The notes: generated by a model not told the origin, from the letters alone. A stretch of 8,282 bases of DNA from Tannerella sp. (GCA_031267485.1 JAIRYY010000271.1:1-8282); one strand, 5' to 3'; shown: positions 1 to 7,336, counted from the first letter of the stretch. Translations and numbers: made by a program.

Positions 1-49
1 GGATGGTTGGCGAGGTATTCTTGTATTTGTATTTTCTGTTCTGCAAACA

Positions 50-57
50 CAAAAATA
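50..57 (-). promoter_or_regulatory. Possible -7 box of a leftward gene outside the window
   Basis: On the minus strand this reads TATTTTTG, a full match to the Bacteroidota -7 consensus TAnnTTTG, and it directly abuts the left arm of the 20-bp inverted repeat. Transcription would start near position 45 and run out of the window. No start codon is visible between there and position 1, so any gene begins further left. No good -33 TTTG lies at 19 bases; a CAAA on the plus strand at 73-76 is only 15 bases away. AT-rich DNA gives such boxes by chance. Confidence 0.3.
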
Positions 58-119
58 CCAGGGCAACCGCATCAAAACCTTTCGGAACGATGAACGAATT
101 TTCCATTGGGAAACGGAGA

Positions 120-240
120 ATTACTGCCTGGTAATGGCGCAATACTGCCTGGTAACGGCGCATTACTGCCCGGTAATGGCGCATTACTGCCTGGTAATGG
201 CGCATTACTGCCTGGTAATGGTGCATTACTGCCTGGTAAT
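120..240. repeat. 21-bp tandem repeat array, five full units plus a partial sixth
   Basis: Units start at 120, 141, 162, 183 and 204, with a 16-base partial unit from 225. Each unit reads ATTACTGCCTGGTAAT followed by GGCGC, with one to three substitutions per copy (unit 2 is the most diverged, with AATAC and GGTAACGG). Across unit junctions the sequence GTAATGGCGCATTAC forms a 6-bp dyad around a three-base centre, repeated every 21 bp. Within each unit ATTAC and GTAAT can also pair around TGCCTG. The 21-bp period equals two helical turns, so the dyads would lie on one face of the DNA. There are no unique spacers, so this is not a CRISPR array. The array is non-coding in context; its function is unknown. 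Confidence 0.9.
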
Positions 241-336
241 TCGGGCAATTAAACCTTAAATCATATTGATTTTTCAATGAAAAATGAATCGGGAATGTTG
301 TCTACAGCTATCAACTCTCAACTCTCGGGCGTCGGA

Positions 337-344
337 TATATTTG
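337..344 (+). promoter_or_regulatory. Possible outward -7 box inside the inverted-repeat segment
   Basis: TATATTTG fits TAnnTTTG and sits 7 bp inside the right arm of the inverted repeat, pointing toward gpmI. There is no convincing -33 TTTG at 19-21 bases upstream. If the bounded segment inverted, this box would point left, out of the window. The match rests on one 8-base box, so it is tentative. Confidence 0.3.
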
Positions 345-439
345 TGATAAATTTTGATGCGGTTGCCCTGGGACGCCGCAGGAAGCGCCGGGGTTTCAAT
401 AAAATATGTTATGCAACATCTTTTCCGCATTATTTTTAC

Positions 440-447
440 TATCTTTG
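440..447 (+). promoter_or_regulatory. Probable gpmI promoter -7 box
   Basis: TATCTTTG is an exact match to the Bacteroidota -7 consensus. It lies 46 bp before the chosen gpmI ATG and predicts a transcript start near 453 with a leader of about 40 bases. No clear TTTG is present at the -33 position, which is common in this phylum. It supports the ATG at 494 over any start further upstream. Confidence 0.55.
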
Positions 448-493
448 CCGACCAATATATTGCAGGTATCAACAAATAAACAAAGATAAAATC

Positions 494-2017
494 ATGAATA
501 AAAAAGCTATTTTAATCATCTGCGACGGCTGGGGTATCGGCGACGGGAAAAAGGACGACGTTATCTATAACACTCCCACTCCTTACTGGGATTATCTTTT
601 GGCCACATATCCCCATTCGCGGCTTCAGGCTTCGGGCGAAAACGTAGGCCTGCCCGACGGGCAAATGGGCAACTCGGAAGTGGGGCATCTCAATATAGGC
701 GCCGGACGCGTTGTGTATCAGGATTTGGTAAAAATCAACAAGGATTGCCGCGACAATTCGATTCTGGAGAACGCGGAAATAAAACGCGCATACGAGTATG
801 CCAAAAACAACGACAGACAGATTCATTTCCTCGGACTTGTTTCGGACGGAGGCGTTCACAGTTCGATGGATCATTTGTTCAAGCTGACGGAAATATCCAA
901 AACCTATGGCATCACGAAATCGTATGTGCACTGCTTCATGGACGGACGCGACACTGACCCGAAAAGCGGCAAGGGATTCATCGGCCAACTCGAAAACCAC
1001 CTCAAAGCTACGGGCGGCAAAATCGCATCCATCGTCGGACGTTACTACGCAATGGACCGCGACAAGCGCTGGGAACGCGTCCGGGAAGCATACGAGTTGT
1101 TGGTCAACGGCAGGGGCAAACCGGCGGAAGACATGGTCAAAGCGATGGAAGAATCATACGCGGAGGATGTCACGGACGAGTTTGTAAAGCCTGTCGTTCA
1201 TGTCGAAAACGGCAAACCGGTTGCTGTCATCGAAGAGGGAGACGTCGTTATATTTTTCAATTTCCGCAACGACCGGGCAAAAGAACTTACCCTCGTGCTG
1301 ACGCAGCAGGATATGCCGGAAGCCGGGATGAAAACGATACCCGGCCTGCAATATTTCACCATGACGCCGTACGACGCCACGTTCAAAGGGCTGCATATTC
1401 TGTTCGACAAGGAGAATGTCAGTAACACGCTCGGCGAATACCTGGCGTCCGGCTCATTGAAACAGCTCCATATAGCGGAAACGGAAAAGTACGCGCACGT
1501 CACGTTCTTCTTCAACGGAGGCCGCGAAGCGCCGTTCGACGGGGAAGACAGGATACTCGTTCCGTCGCCGAAAGTAGCCACATACGACCTGAAGCCGGAA
1601 ATGAGCGCCTATGAGGTGAATGATAAATTAACGGAAGCCATTCGGACGAACAAATATGATTTCATCGTCTGCAACTATGCCAACGGGGACATGGTAGGGC
1701 ATACCGGCGTGTACGAGGCTATCGAGAAAGCCGTCGTCGCCGTCGACGCATGCCTCAACGACACCGTGGAGACTGCCAAAGCAAACGGTTATGAAGTGAT
1801 TATCATCGCCGATCACGGGAATGCTGACCATGCCCTGAACGAGGACGGTTCGCCGAACACGGCGCACTCGCTGAATCCCGTTCCGTTCGTATACGTGACA
1901 TCCGGCGCGTCGGCAAAAGTATCCGACGGCATCCTGGCCGACGTGGCGCCCTCCCTGCTTCACATCCTGGGGCTTGAGCAGCCGAAAGAAATGACGGGCA
2001 GGAACCTGATTGGTTAA
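494..2017 (+). CDS. gpmI: 2,3-bisphosphoglycerate-independent phosphoglycerate mutase
   Basis: Interconverts 3-phosphoglycerate and 2-phosphoglycerate in cytoplasmic glycolysis and gluconeogenesis, using two metal ions (usually Mn2+) and a phosphoserine intermediate. The 507-residue product matches the usual family length of about 510. The expected metal and catalytic residues are present: D11 in the N-terminal DGWG motif, catalytic S61 in [12 protein letters not shown]399 and H403 in [10 protein letters not shown]440 and H441 in ADHGNAD, and H458 in TAHSLN. Substrate-site motifs DGGVHS (118-123), DGRDTDP (150-156) and [12 protein letters not shown] (182-193) are intact, as is the FRNDRAKEL block. 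The frame stays open upstream to an ATG at 284, but that extension has no family similarity, crosses the inverted repeat and the -7 box, and would not start with the [14 protein letters not shown] family N-terminus. The downstream gene overlaps its stop codon. A housekeeping gene with no sign of damage. Confidence 0.97.
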   Translation: MNKKAILIICDGWGIGDGKKDDVIYNTPTPYWDYLLATYPHSRLQASGENVGLPDGQMGNSEVGHLNIGAGRVVYQDLVKINKDCRDNSILENAEIKRAYEYAKNNDRQIHFLGLVSDGGVHSSMDHLFKLTEISKTYGITKSYVHCFMDGRDTDPKSGKGFIGQLENHLKATGGKIASIVGRYYAMDRDKRWERVREAYELLVNGRGKPAEDMVKAMEESYAEDVTDEFVKPVVHVENGKPVAVIEEGDVVIFFNFRNDRAKELTLVLTQQDMPEAGMKTIPGLQYFTMTPYDATFKGLHILFDKENVSNTLGEYLASGSLKQLHIAETEKYAHVTFFFNGGREAPFDGEDRILVPSPKVATYDLKPEMSAYEVNDKLTEAIRTNKYDFIVCNYANGDMVGHTGVYEAIEKAVVAVDACLNDTVETAKANGYEVIIIADHGNADHALNEDGSPNTAHSLNPVPFVYVTSGASAKVSDGILADVAPSLLHILGLEQPKEMTGRNLIG

Positions 2018-2589
2018 TGATACAGATAGAAGATACCCTTATCAGTTCCGACCTTGTCGAATGTTTTTTCCATTGCGCCCCGGCACGGTGCAAAGGTGAA
2101 TGTTGCATCGAGGGGGAAGCCGGGGCGCCACTTGAAAAAGATGAGTTCAATATCCTGCGAAAGATACTGCCTGCCGTATGGGACGCGCTTTCCCCCGAAG
2201 CAAAAACGGTTATTAACAGGCAGGGCGTCGGATATATTGACGCCGGGAATGATATTGTCACATCAATTGTCAATGGAAAAAACTGTGTTTTCACTTATTA
2301 TGATACGGACGGCATTTGTAAATGCGCAATCGAAAAAGCGTATAATGAGGGCCGTATAAACTTCGTGAAACCCGTTTCATGTCATCTTTATCCCGTACGC
2401 GTGACGCAGTACAGGGATTATAAGGCGGTAAACTATCACCGGTGGAAAGTTTGCCGCGCCGCCGAGATTCTGGGAGAGCAGAAAAACATTCCCGTATACC
2501 GGTTTCTGCGCGAACCGCTGATTCGCAAGTTTGGCGAGGAATGGTACAACGCGCTGGACGCCTGTGCGAAAGAATATTTCAAAAAGTAA
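2017..2589 (+). CDS. DUF3109 family cysteine-cluster protein
   Basis: A 190-residue protein matching the DUF3109 family common in Bacteroidota, related to CxxCxxCC-type zinc/iron-chelating domain proteins; its biochemical role is not established. The N-terminal cluster has C16, C20, C25, C29 and C30, within FFHCAPARCKGECCIEG, followed by the family-typical EAGAPLEKDE. More cysteines follow at C90, C101, C103, C122 (in SCHLYPVRV), C146 and C183. That pattern suggests bound metal or an iron-sulfur cluster, which is inference. There is no signal peptide or membrane segment, so it is probably cytoplasmic. The ATG overlaps the gpmI stop by one base (TAATG), which implies co-transcription and translational coupling. 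It ends 25 bp from the convergent lipoprotein gene, with no obvious terminator between them. Confidence 0.9.
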   Translation: MIQIEDTLISSDLVECFFHCAPARCKGECCIEGEAGAPLEKDEFNILRKILPAVWDALSPEAKTVINRQGVGYIDAGNDIVTSIVNGKNCVFTYYDTDGICKCAIEKAYNEGRINFVKPVSCHLYPVRVTQYRDYKAVNYHRWKVCRAAEILGEQKNIPVYRFLREPLIRKFGEEWYNALDACAKEYFKK

Positions 2590-2614
2590 GGCGTCCCTCC
2601 CCTGTTCCGCAAAG

Positions 2615-3037
2615 TTACTCAACAATCACTTCCGCCTCGGCGGTTGTGGACTGTCCCTCTTTGTCCGTTACGGTCAGATGCAGATGATACTCGCCGGCGG
2701 GTGCATCCGCGGGAATGTCGATGTGTTCGTGAAATTCCGCGTTTTTCACGCCCACGTACTTGCCGTCGGTATATGACTTTTCAATCTCGTAATTGCCGTT
2801 TTCTTCCTGATGGATTTCAACGTCAATTCGTGCGATTAATCCGTCGGCAACGATTTCCGCTTCAAGATGCAGGTCTTCGCCCGCCTTCACCCGGCCTTCA
2901 GGCGCATCGTGGCTGCCTACTTCGGTAATGGTTATTACCGGTTTAGCCGGCATTACTTCGTCCTTTTCACAGGACGGGAGAGCAAATGTGCCCAAACTCG
3001 CGAGGAATAAAATTCCTGAAAATACTTTCTTGTTCAT
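2615..3037 (-). CDS. DUF4625-type lipoprotein
   Basis: A 140-residue secreted lipoprotein of unknown function. The signal peptide is short and basic (MNKK) with a hydrophobic core, ending in the lipobox LPSC with lipidated C23. The acidic residues just after it (EKDE) resemble the Bacteroidota surface-export signal, so it may be displayed on the cell surface; that is inference. The mature part, from about residue 33 to 139, is a single beta-sandwich-like domain with KPVITITEVGSHD, then GEDLHLEAEIVADGLIARID and VEIHQEE, and a C-terminal LHLTVTDKEGQSTTAEAEVIV strand pair. This fits the DUF4625 family as I know it. It may bind a ligand or act in envelope maintenance, but nothing in the sequence decides this. 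It has its own promoter at 3097-3127, so it need not be co-transcribed with the methyltransferase upstream on the same strand. Confidence 0.85.
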   Translation of the reverse strand: MNKKVFSGILFLASLGTFALPSCEKDEVMPAKPVITITEVGSHDAPEGRVKAGEDLHLEAEIVADGLIARIDVEIHQEENGNYEIEKSYTDGKYVGVKNAEFHEHIDIPADAPAGEYHLHLTVTDKEGQSTTAEAEVIVE

Positions 3038-3096
3038 AATATATTTATATTAAAAAATGATAGCAAACAAAGAAACTGAACTGTCACTTAACGCCA

Positions 3097-3127
3097 CAAA
3101 GTTACAATAAGATTTTGATATTGCAAT
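3097..3127 (-). promoter_or_regulatory. Promoter of the DUF4625-type lipoprotein gene
   Basis: On the minus strand the -7 box TAACTTTG (3097-3104) fits TAnnTTTG exactly. A -33 box ATTG (3124-3127) lies exactly 19 bases upstream, one base off TTTG. Transcription would start near 3092 and give an AT-rich leader of about 55 bases to the ATG at 3037. The -33 box lies inside the palindromic repeat at 3119-3139. Confidence 0.65.
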
Positions 3128-3139
3128 ACTATTGCAATA
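3119..3139. promoter_or_regulatory. Paired palindromic operator-like repeat
   Basis: The self-complementary decamer TATTGCAATA occurs twice, at 3119-3128 and 3130-3139, separated by one base. The whole is a perfect 10-1-10 inverted repeat as well as a direct repeat. It covers the -33 box of the lipoprotein promoter, the position expected of a repressor or activator site. The cognate regulator is not identifiable, and AT-rich intergenic DNA raises the chance of spurious palindromes. Confidence 0.45.
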
Positions 3140-3172
3140 GAAAAATACTTTTTTATCAAATTCCTCAGATAA

Positions 3173-3210
3173 TATTTACGCGCATCATCACGAAAAAACA
3201 TGCGTAAATA
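3173..3210. other. 9-bp inverted repeat downstream of the methyltransferase gene
   Basis: TATTTACGC (3173-3181) and GCGTAAATA (3202-3210) are exact reverse complements around a 20-base loop, with GCAT/ATGC at the loop ends allowing an alternative fold. It lies between the methyltransferase stop and the lipoprotein promoter. No T-run follows on either strand, so it is not a standard intrinsic terminator. It could be a regulatory dyad or an RNA-processing structure. Confidence 0.35.
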
Positions 3211-3278
3211 CTTATAATAAGCGTTATATGCGTGCGTACAGCCTGCAGTGACGACGCAGGTGTGGCCATTTATTAACT

Positions 3279-4046
3279 TTACCGGATTTCATAATTGGCG
3301 GCTACGCGGCGGAACTCTGCGCAGACAATGGCTGTGGCCGTCGCCGCGTTCAGCGATTCCGTCGTTTCGTGCAATGGAGGATAGGGCGGGATGCATAATC
3401 TGTCTTTTATGAAGGAGGCGGTTTCCGGCCGGATACCGTTACCCTCGTTTCCCATGATTATGATGCCGTGTTGCGTCAGTTTTTTAGTGTAAATATTCTC
3501 CCCGTCCGGGAATGTCCCGTAGATAGGGCTGTCCGCGTGTTTGCCGAGATAATCGCCCAAATCGGCGTAATGAACTTTTACGCGGGTTAAAGCGCCCATT
3601 GTCGCCTGTACCGTTTTGGGGCTGAATACATCGGCGGTATCTTTACTGCAGACGATGTGTCCGATGCCGAACCAGTCGGCCAGACGGACAATTGTTCCGA
3701 GATTGCCGGGAAGCTGTATGCCGTCGAGCGCTAAAACAAGTTGGGCTTCCGGGCTGGCCTCATCCAGCGAATAGGACGGTTTTCCGAATACGGCCACTAC
3801 ATCCTGGGGCGTTTTCATGAAACTGATTTTGCGAATGTCTCCATCCTCGGCAAGAAGCAGTTCTTTTGCCGGAATATCTCCCTGTGTTGCCATCCACGAT
3901 GTGTGCGCGATAAGCCACTCACAGTCGAACGCATGAAGCATTTCGGCGACAAGTTTGTTCCCCTCGGCGATGAAAAGCCCCTGTCCGTCGCGGAATTTCT
4001 TAAATTCCAGCGCCCGCAATTCCCTGATTTTCGCTTTGCTCAACAT
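3279..4046 (-). CDS. TrmH/SpoU family RNA 2'-O-methyltransferase
   Basis: A 255-residue SPOUT-class enzyme expected to transfer methyl from S-adenosylmethionine to a ribose 2'-OH in rRNA or tRNA; the exact target base cannot be read from sequence. The N-terminal part (about 1-95) resembles the substrate-binding domain of RlmB/Tsr-like enzymes, with FIAEGNKLVAEML at 25-37. The knotted catalytic domain has motif 1 at 107-127 (N115, R121), motif 2 at 195-206 (IIIMGNEGNGIR) and motif 3 ending in ESLNAATATAIVCAEFRR (230-247). Motif 1 has QLPGN where the family usually has a DPGN-like sequence, a small deviation. Length and motifs indicate an intact enzyme. It is transcribed divergently from tamL from an overlapping promoter region. 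No terminator was recognised after the stop. Confidence 0.92.
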   Translation of the reverse strand: MLSKAKIRELRALEFKKFRDGQGLFIAEGNKLVAEMLHAFDCEWLIAHTSWMATQGDIPAKELLLAEDGDIRKISFMKTPQDVVAVFGKPSYSLDEASPEAQLVLALDGIQLPGNLGTIVRLADWFGIGHIVCSKDTADVFSPKTVQATMGALTRVKVHYADLGDYLGKHADSPIYGTFPDGENIYTKKLTQHGIIIMGNEGNGIRPETASFIKDRLCIPPYPPLHETTESLNAATATAIVCAEFRRVAANYEIR

Positions 4047-4069
4047 AAAATTTCATTGTTTTAAACAGC

Positions 4070-4077
4070 CAAATGTA
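4070..4077 (-). promoter_or_regulatory. -7 box for the RNA methyltransferase gene
   Basis: Reads TACATTTG on the minus strand, a full TAnnTTTG match, 23 bp before the methyltransferase ATG at 4046. It predicts a leader of about 20 bases. No good -33 TTTG is seen at 19 bases upstream; that position falls inside the opposing -7 box of tamL. Confidence 0.55.
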
Positions 4078-4098
4078 CGGCAAATAATTTATTTTAAC

Positions 4099-4106
4099 TA
4101 CATTTG
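4099..4106 (+). promoter_or_regulatory. -7 box for tamL
   Basis: TACATTTG on the plus strand is a full TAnnTTTG match, 17 bp before the ATG at 4124, and predicts a very short leader of about 10-15 bases. It is identical to the divergent box at 4070-4077, with 21 bp between them. The in-frame GTG at 4106 is the last base of this box, so it would lie upstream of the transcript start, which argues for ATG 4124. Confidence 0.6.
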
Positions 4107-4123
4107 TGCCGAAAATAGGTATT

Positions 4124-6478
4124 ATGAGATTGGGCAATTATACTTTTCTTGTCTGTTTGTGCTGCATGGCAGGGTTGATGTCGTGCAGCATGACGAAATA
4201 TGTCGGCGAAGACCGCTATCTGCTGGACAGGGTGGTGATTGAAACGGACCATCCGGACGTCAAACCTTCGGACATGAAACCGTATTTGCAGCAGCATCCC
4301 AATTATAAGATTTTCGGACTGTTTAAATGGCCGCTGTATGTGTATAACTGGTCGGGCGCCAACGAGCGGAAATGGCTGAACAAGCAGTTGCGGCGAATGG
4401 GAGAACCGCCTGTCCTGCTTGATACGGCGCTCGCGGAACAATCCCGGATTCAGCTGGAGCGTTATATGTTTAACCGCGGTTATGCAAATGCGCGGATAGA
4501 GATGTCGGCCGATACGGCAAAAAATAAAACGGCGGTTCTGAAATATTCGGTGATAGCCGGAGTGCCTTACCGCATAAGAAAATACAATTCGCATGTCGAC
4601 GACCCGAAGGCGGACAGTATCATGCATCCCGAATCTCCTCCCCGTTCATTTTTGCACACGCTGTCCCGTTTCGTGCCGGGAGAATACAATTCATATATAA
4701 AGGAAGGCATGCTGTTCGACCGCGTGATGCTTGACAGGGAACGCCAGCGTCTGACGGCGCTTTTGCGCAATAACGGATATTACGCCTTTAACCGCGACTA
4801 TATCGGGTATTGGGCGGACAGTACCGCGCATAATTACAGCGTCGATTTGGGCATGTACATAAAACCGGACGAATATGTTGCGCCGGACGGTGAGACGAAA
4901 CGCCGTCCGCACAGACAGTATTATATTAATAATGTAAGGATACTGACCGGTTACGAGCCGCTGAACCCGGATGCTGCGGGCGGTGATTACATCGTCACGG
5001 ACTCGGCGACTTCGCGGGGCGTCAATATCATTTACGGTACAGGCGGCCGGAGTATCCGTCCCGCCGTATTGCAGCAAAGTTCCTACCTGATGCCCGGCGC
5101 GCTGTACAGCGAAAGGAATGTCGAACAGACATACTCTTCCTATTCGTCGCTCGACGCGCTACGCTATGTGAGTATCCGTTTCGAGGAATTTGAGGAGGCC
5201 GACACCATGCGGCTTGACTGTACGATATTAACGGCTCCGGCAAAAAAGCAGGGGGTGCGTTTCGATTTGGAGGGGACGAACTCGGCCGGCGATCTTGGCT
5301 TTGCTTCTTCCATGACCTACCAGCACAGAAATCTGTTCAAGGGTTCGGAATTGTTTTCCGCCAAGATTCGCGGCGGTTATGAATTTCTTTCTTCCACCGA
5401 GGAGCGCGGCAACTACTGGGAGTTTGCCGGCGAAACATCGCTTCATTTCCCCCACTTCCTATTCCCTTTCGGCGGCTACGATTTTCGCCGCAAAATCCGC
5501 GCTTCGACAGAGTTCAGGATGAGTTACGACGCCATGCGGAGGCCCGAATACCACCGCTCCATCCTTTCGGGAGGATGGATATATCACTGGCAGGACCGCA
5601 TCAATACGCTTGCCCGTCATACATTCCGGCTGATAGATGTGAATTACGTCTTTCTGCCGTTCAAAAAGGAAGATTTCATCAACAGACTGCCCGAAACGAC
5701 GGCGCTGTACAATTATTCGGACCAGTTCATCGTCAGCATGGGATATGTTTATTCGTTTAACAACTACGACCCGATGGAGCGCCGCCGGAACACATACTCC
5801 TTGCGTGTAGCCCTCGAATCGGCCGGTAACGTGATGTATGCCATGTCCAACCTTTTCGGAGCGGGGAAAGATGAAAACGGGATGTACAGGCTTTTCGGCA
5901 TCAACTATTCCGAATTTCTGAAGGGCGATATTGATTTCGCACGCAGTTTGACGCTCGACTACCGCAATTCCGTGGCGTTCCATGTCGGACTGGGGGTCGC
6001 CTATCCTTTCGGCAATACGAGCGAACTGCCTTTCGAGCGGCGGTATTATGCCGGAGGCGCGAACAGCAACCGCGGATGGAGCGTTCGTTCGCTTGGCCCC
6101 GGAAGCATGCAGAAGACCGATACCACCTCCTTTATTCATCAGGTGGGGGATATCCGTCTGGATGCAAATATAGAGTTCCGCTCCAAACTGTTCTGGAAAT
6201 TTGAGCTGGCGTTTTATGTGGATGCCGGAAATATATGGACGATACGCAAATATGATTATCAGAAGGACGGAAATTTCGACTTCGGGCGTTTTCATAAGGA
6301 AATAGCCGTATCCTACGGCCTGGGGCTGCGTCTGGACTTCGATTACTTCCTTGTCCGTCTCGATTCCGGCTTCAAGGCGTATAATCCGCAGGAGGCCGGC
6401 GCGCGGAAATGGGCGATTCTGAAACCCGATTTCCGGGATAATTTCGCATGGCACTTTGCCGTGGGCTATCCTTTCTGA
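4124..6478 (+). CDS. tamL: TamL: lipoprotein Omp85-superfamily outer-membrane translocation/assembly protein
   Basis: A 784-residue outer-membrane protein of the BamA/TamA family. The Bacteroidota variant TamL carries a lipid anchor and is thought to work with TamB in assembling the outer membrane. The signal peptide runs to the lipobox LMSC with lipidated C21, followed by the family-typical SMTKYVGEDRYLLDRVVI. Residues about 30-375 form the periplasmic POTRA region; repeated features such as LERYMFNRGYANARI and LTALLRNNGYYAFNRDYI mark individual POTRA helices and strands. The C-terminal barrel spans about 378-784, with many aromatic-rich beta strands, the Omp85 loop-6 motif as GGANSNRGW (R650), and a terminal phenylalanine in AVGYPF. 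An upstream in-frame GTG (4106) overlaps the -7 box, so ATG 4124 is preferred; it also gives a normal signal peptide. No tamB is next to it here. Divergent from the RNA methyltransferase gene; no terminator was found in the 144 bp after it. Confidence 0.9.
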   Translation: MRLGNYTFLVCLCCMAGLMSCSMTKYVGEDRYLLDRVVIETDHPDVKPSDMKPYLQQHPNYKIFGLFKWPLYVYNWSGANERKWLNKQLRRMGEPPVLLDTALAEQSRIQLERYMFNRGYANARIEMSADTAKNKTAVLKYSVIAGVPYRIRKYNSHVDDPKADSIMHPESPPRSFLHTLSRFVPGEYNSYIKEGMLFDRVMLDRERQRLTALLRNNGYYAFNRDYIGYWADSTAHNYSVDLGMYIKPDEYVAPDGETKRRPHRQYYINNVRILTGYEPLNPDAAGGDYIVTDSATSRGVNIIYGTGGRSIRPAVLQQSSYLMPGALYSERNVEQTYSSYSSLDALRYVSIRFEEFEEADTMRLDCTILTAPAKKQGVRFDLEGTNSAGDLGFASSMTYQHRNLFKGSELFSAKIRGGYEFLSSTEERGNYWEFAGETSLHFPHFLFPFGGYDFRRKIRASTEFRMSYDAMRRPEYHRSILSGGWIYHWQDRINTLARHTFRLIDVNYVFLPFKKEDFINRLPETTALYNYSDQFIVSMGYVYSFNNYDPMERRRNTYSLRVALESAGNVMYAMSNLFGAGKDENGMYRLFGINYSEFLKGDIDFARSLTLDYRNSVAFHVGLGVAYPFGNTSELPFERRYYAGGANSNRGWSVRSLGPGSMQKTDTTSFIHQVGDIRLDANIEFRSKLFWKFELAFYVDAGNIWTIRKYDYQKDGNFDFGRFHKEIAVSYGLGLRLDFDYFLVRLDSGFKAYNPQEAGARKWAILKPDFRDNFAWHFAVGYPF

Positions 6479-6535
6479 AACCCCCACATACCGAATGTGT
6501 TCGCCCCGTCCCCGGGATTAAATATCATGAAATGT

Positions 6536-6566
6536 TTTGAAATCTCAATTATAATGCATTATTTTG
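6536..6566 (+). promoter_or_regulatory. Promoter of the lipoprotein gene at 6623
   Basis: TTTG (6536-6539) lies exactly 19 bases before TTATTTTG (6559-6566), which differs from TAnnTTTG only at its second base. The predicted start near 6572 leaves a leader of about 50 AT-rich bases before the ATG. It suggests transcription independent of tamL. Confidence 0.6.
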
Positions 6567-6622
6567 CAGTGCAAAAGGGCATGGCGCCTGTCTGCTGTTA
6601 ATGAATAAATTAATAAAAAAAT

Positions 6623-7324
6623 ATGAAAAAAGTAGGAATGTTTTTTATCAAGAGCCTCATAGTGGCTTCAGTTTGTTTTCCGGTTGCATCATGCGACGGA
6701 CCGAGTCAGGAAATACCCGTTTACGAAATGCTGCCTGTTTCCAGATATGAAAGGGATAACTCGACGACGCTCATGTTTCACGACGGCGGGCGGATTACCG
6801 GATACGAGGTGTACCGGGACGGCGCCCTCCAGTATTCATCCGGCGTAATGTACAAGACGGGAGGCATCTATTGCACGCTGAATGGCGTGGACTATCTGAT
6901 TCAGTTTGACAACACAATCGGAGGCTCGCGCGTGAAGGAACTTTCGGCGTATATAGGCAGCTCCCTGTATTATAAAGTCATCTATTTTTACGATGCCGAA
7001 GGACGCCTGAGCAGCACGGAGATAAACGTGGCGAACGAGGGCGGGAATATTTACTATACAAGATATGAATACGGTGAATCTTCCATAAAAATAATAGAAG
7101 ACGACGTATATGAAATACAGCTGGGCGACGAGGAAAATACCGGACATGTCTTCAATGTCCTCGACCACGCGAATGCCCCCCGCACATCCGCGTATGTGTT
7201 CAACCCCGAACTGTATTTCCTGAACATCTACGGCAAGCCGGCCGGGAAATTGCCGGAGGACATTGCGGTCACGCGCTCCGCCGGCACGATGCGCGCCGGC
7301 CGGCACTATTACGAGTACAGGTAG
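6623..7324 (+). CDS. Secreted lipoprotein, probably DUF4595-like
   Basis: A 233-residue lipoprotein of unknown function. The signal peptide starts MKKVGMFFIK, has a hydrophobic core, and ends in the lipobox VASC with lipidated C24. DGPSQEIP after it has few acidic residues near the cysteine, so surface export is less clearly signalled. The rest is rich in short amphipathic beta strands with YD-repeat-like phrases: GRITGYEVYRDG, VIYFYDAEGRLSS, YYTRYEYGESSIKII, and a C-terminal NIYGKPAGKLPEDI followed by HYYEYR. This resembles DUF4595-type Bacteroidales lipoproteins with a stacked beta-sheet fold, but I assign the family from remembered pattern only. The ATG follows an A/T-rich leader from its own promoter and is the only start that yields the signal peptide. 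A hairpin and a terminator follow the gene. No neighbour suggests a pathway. Confidence 0.8.
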   Translation: MKKVGMFFIKSLIVASVCFPVASCDGPSQEIPVYEMLPVSRYERDNSTTLMFHDGGRITGYEVYRDGALQYSSGVMYKTGGIYCTLNGVDYLIQFDNTIGGSRVKELSAYIGSSLYYKVIYFYDAEGRLSSTEINVANEGGNIYYTRYEYGESSIKIIEDDVYEIQLGDEENTGHVFNVLDHANAPRTSAYVFNPELYFLNIYGKPAGKLPEDIAVTRSAGTMRAGRHYYEYR

Positions 7325-7336
7325 GGTTTTGTGTAA

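Larger units (their letters stand above)
58..371. repeat. Perfect 20-bp inverted repeat bounding a 314-bp segment
   Basis: The left arm at 58-77 (CCAGGGCAACCGCATCAAAA) is matched exactly in reverse complement at 352-371 (TTTTGATGCGGTTGCCCTGG). Complementarity stops at the next base on both sides. The 274 bp between the arms hold the 21-bp tandem array at 120-240, a tandem TCAACTC duplication at 311-324, a small AT-rich dyad at 269-285, and an outward -7 box at 337-344. A perfect 20-bp match in inverted orientation at this spacing is very unlikely by chance. It could mark an invertible segment, a miniature transposon-like element, or two copies of a dispersed repeat. No recombinase gene is visible in the window. 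Confidence 0.75.

Noticed and set aside
120..240. CRISPR array
   Set aside because: Units are directly contiguous with no unique spacers, 21 bp is too short a period for repeat plus spacer, and no cas genes are present.
284..493. Upstream in-frame extension of gpmI from an ATG at 284
   Set aside because: The extra 70 residues lack family similarity, cross the inverted-repeat arm and a -7 box, and the ATG at 494 gives the normal N-terminus and length.
3242..3260. Hairpin CCTGC/GCAGG as terminator of the methyltransferase gene
   Set aside because: The stem is only 5 bp and no T-run follows on the minus strand.
4106..4123. GTG start for tamL six codons upstream
   Set aside because: It overlaps the last base of the -7 box, so it would precede the transcript start; ATG 4124 gives a clean lipoprotein signal.
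5459..6487. 342-residue minus-strand frame antisense to the TamL barrel
   Set aside because: It lies wholly opposite a well-supported gene, has no recognisable domain, and is the kind of shadow frame given by GC-biased codons.
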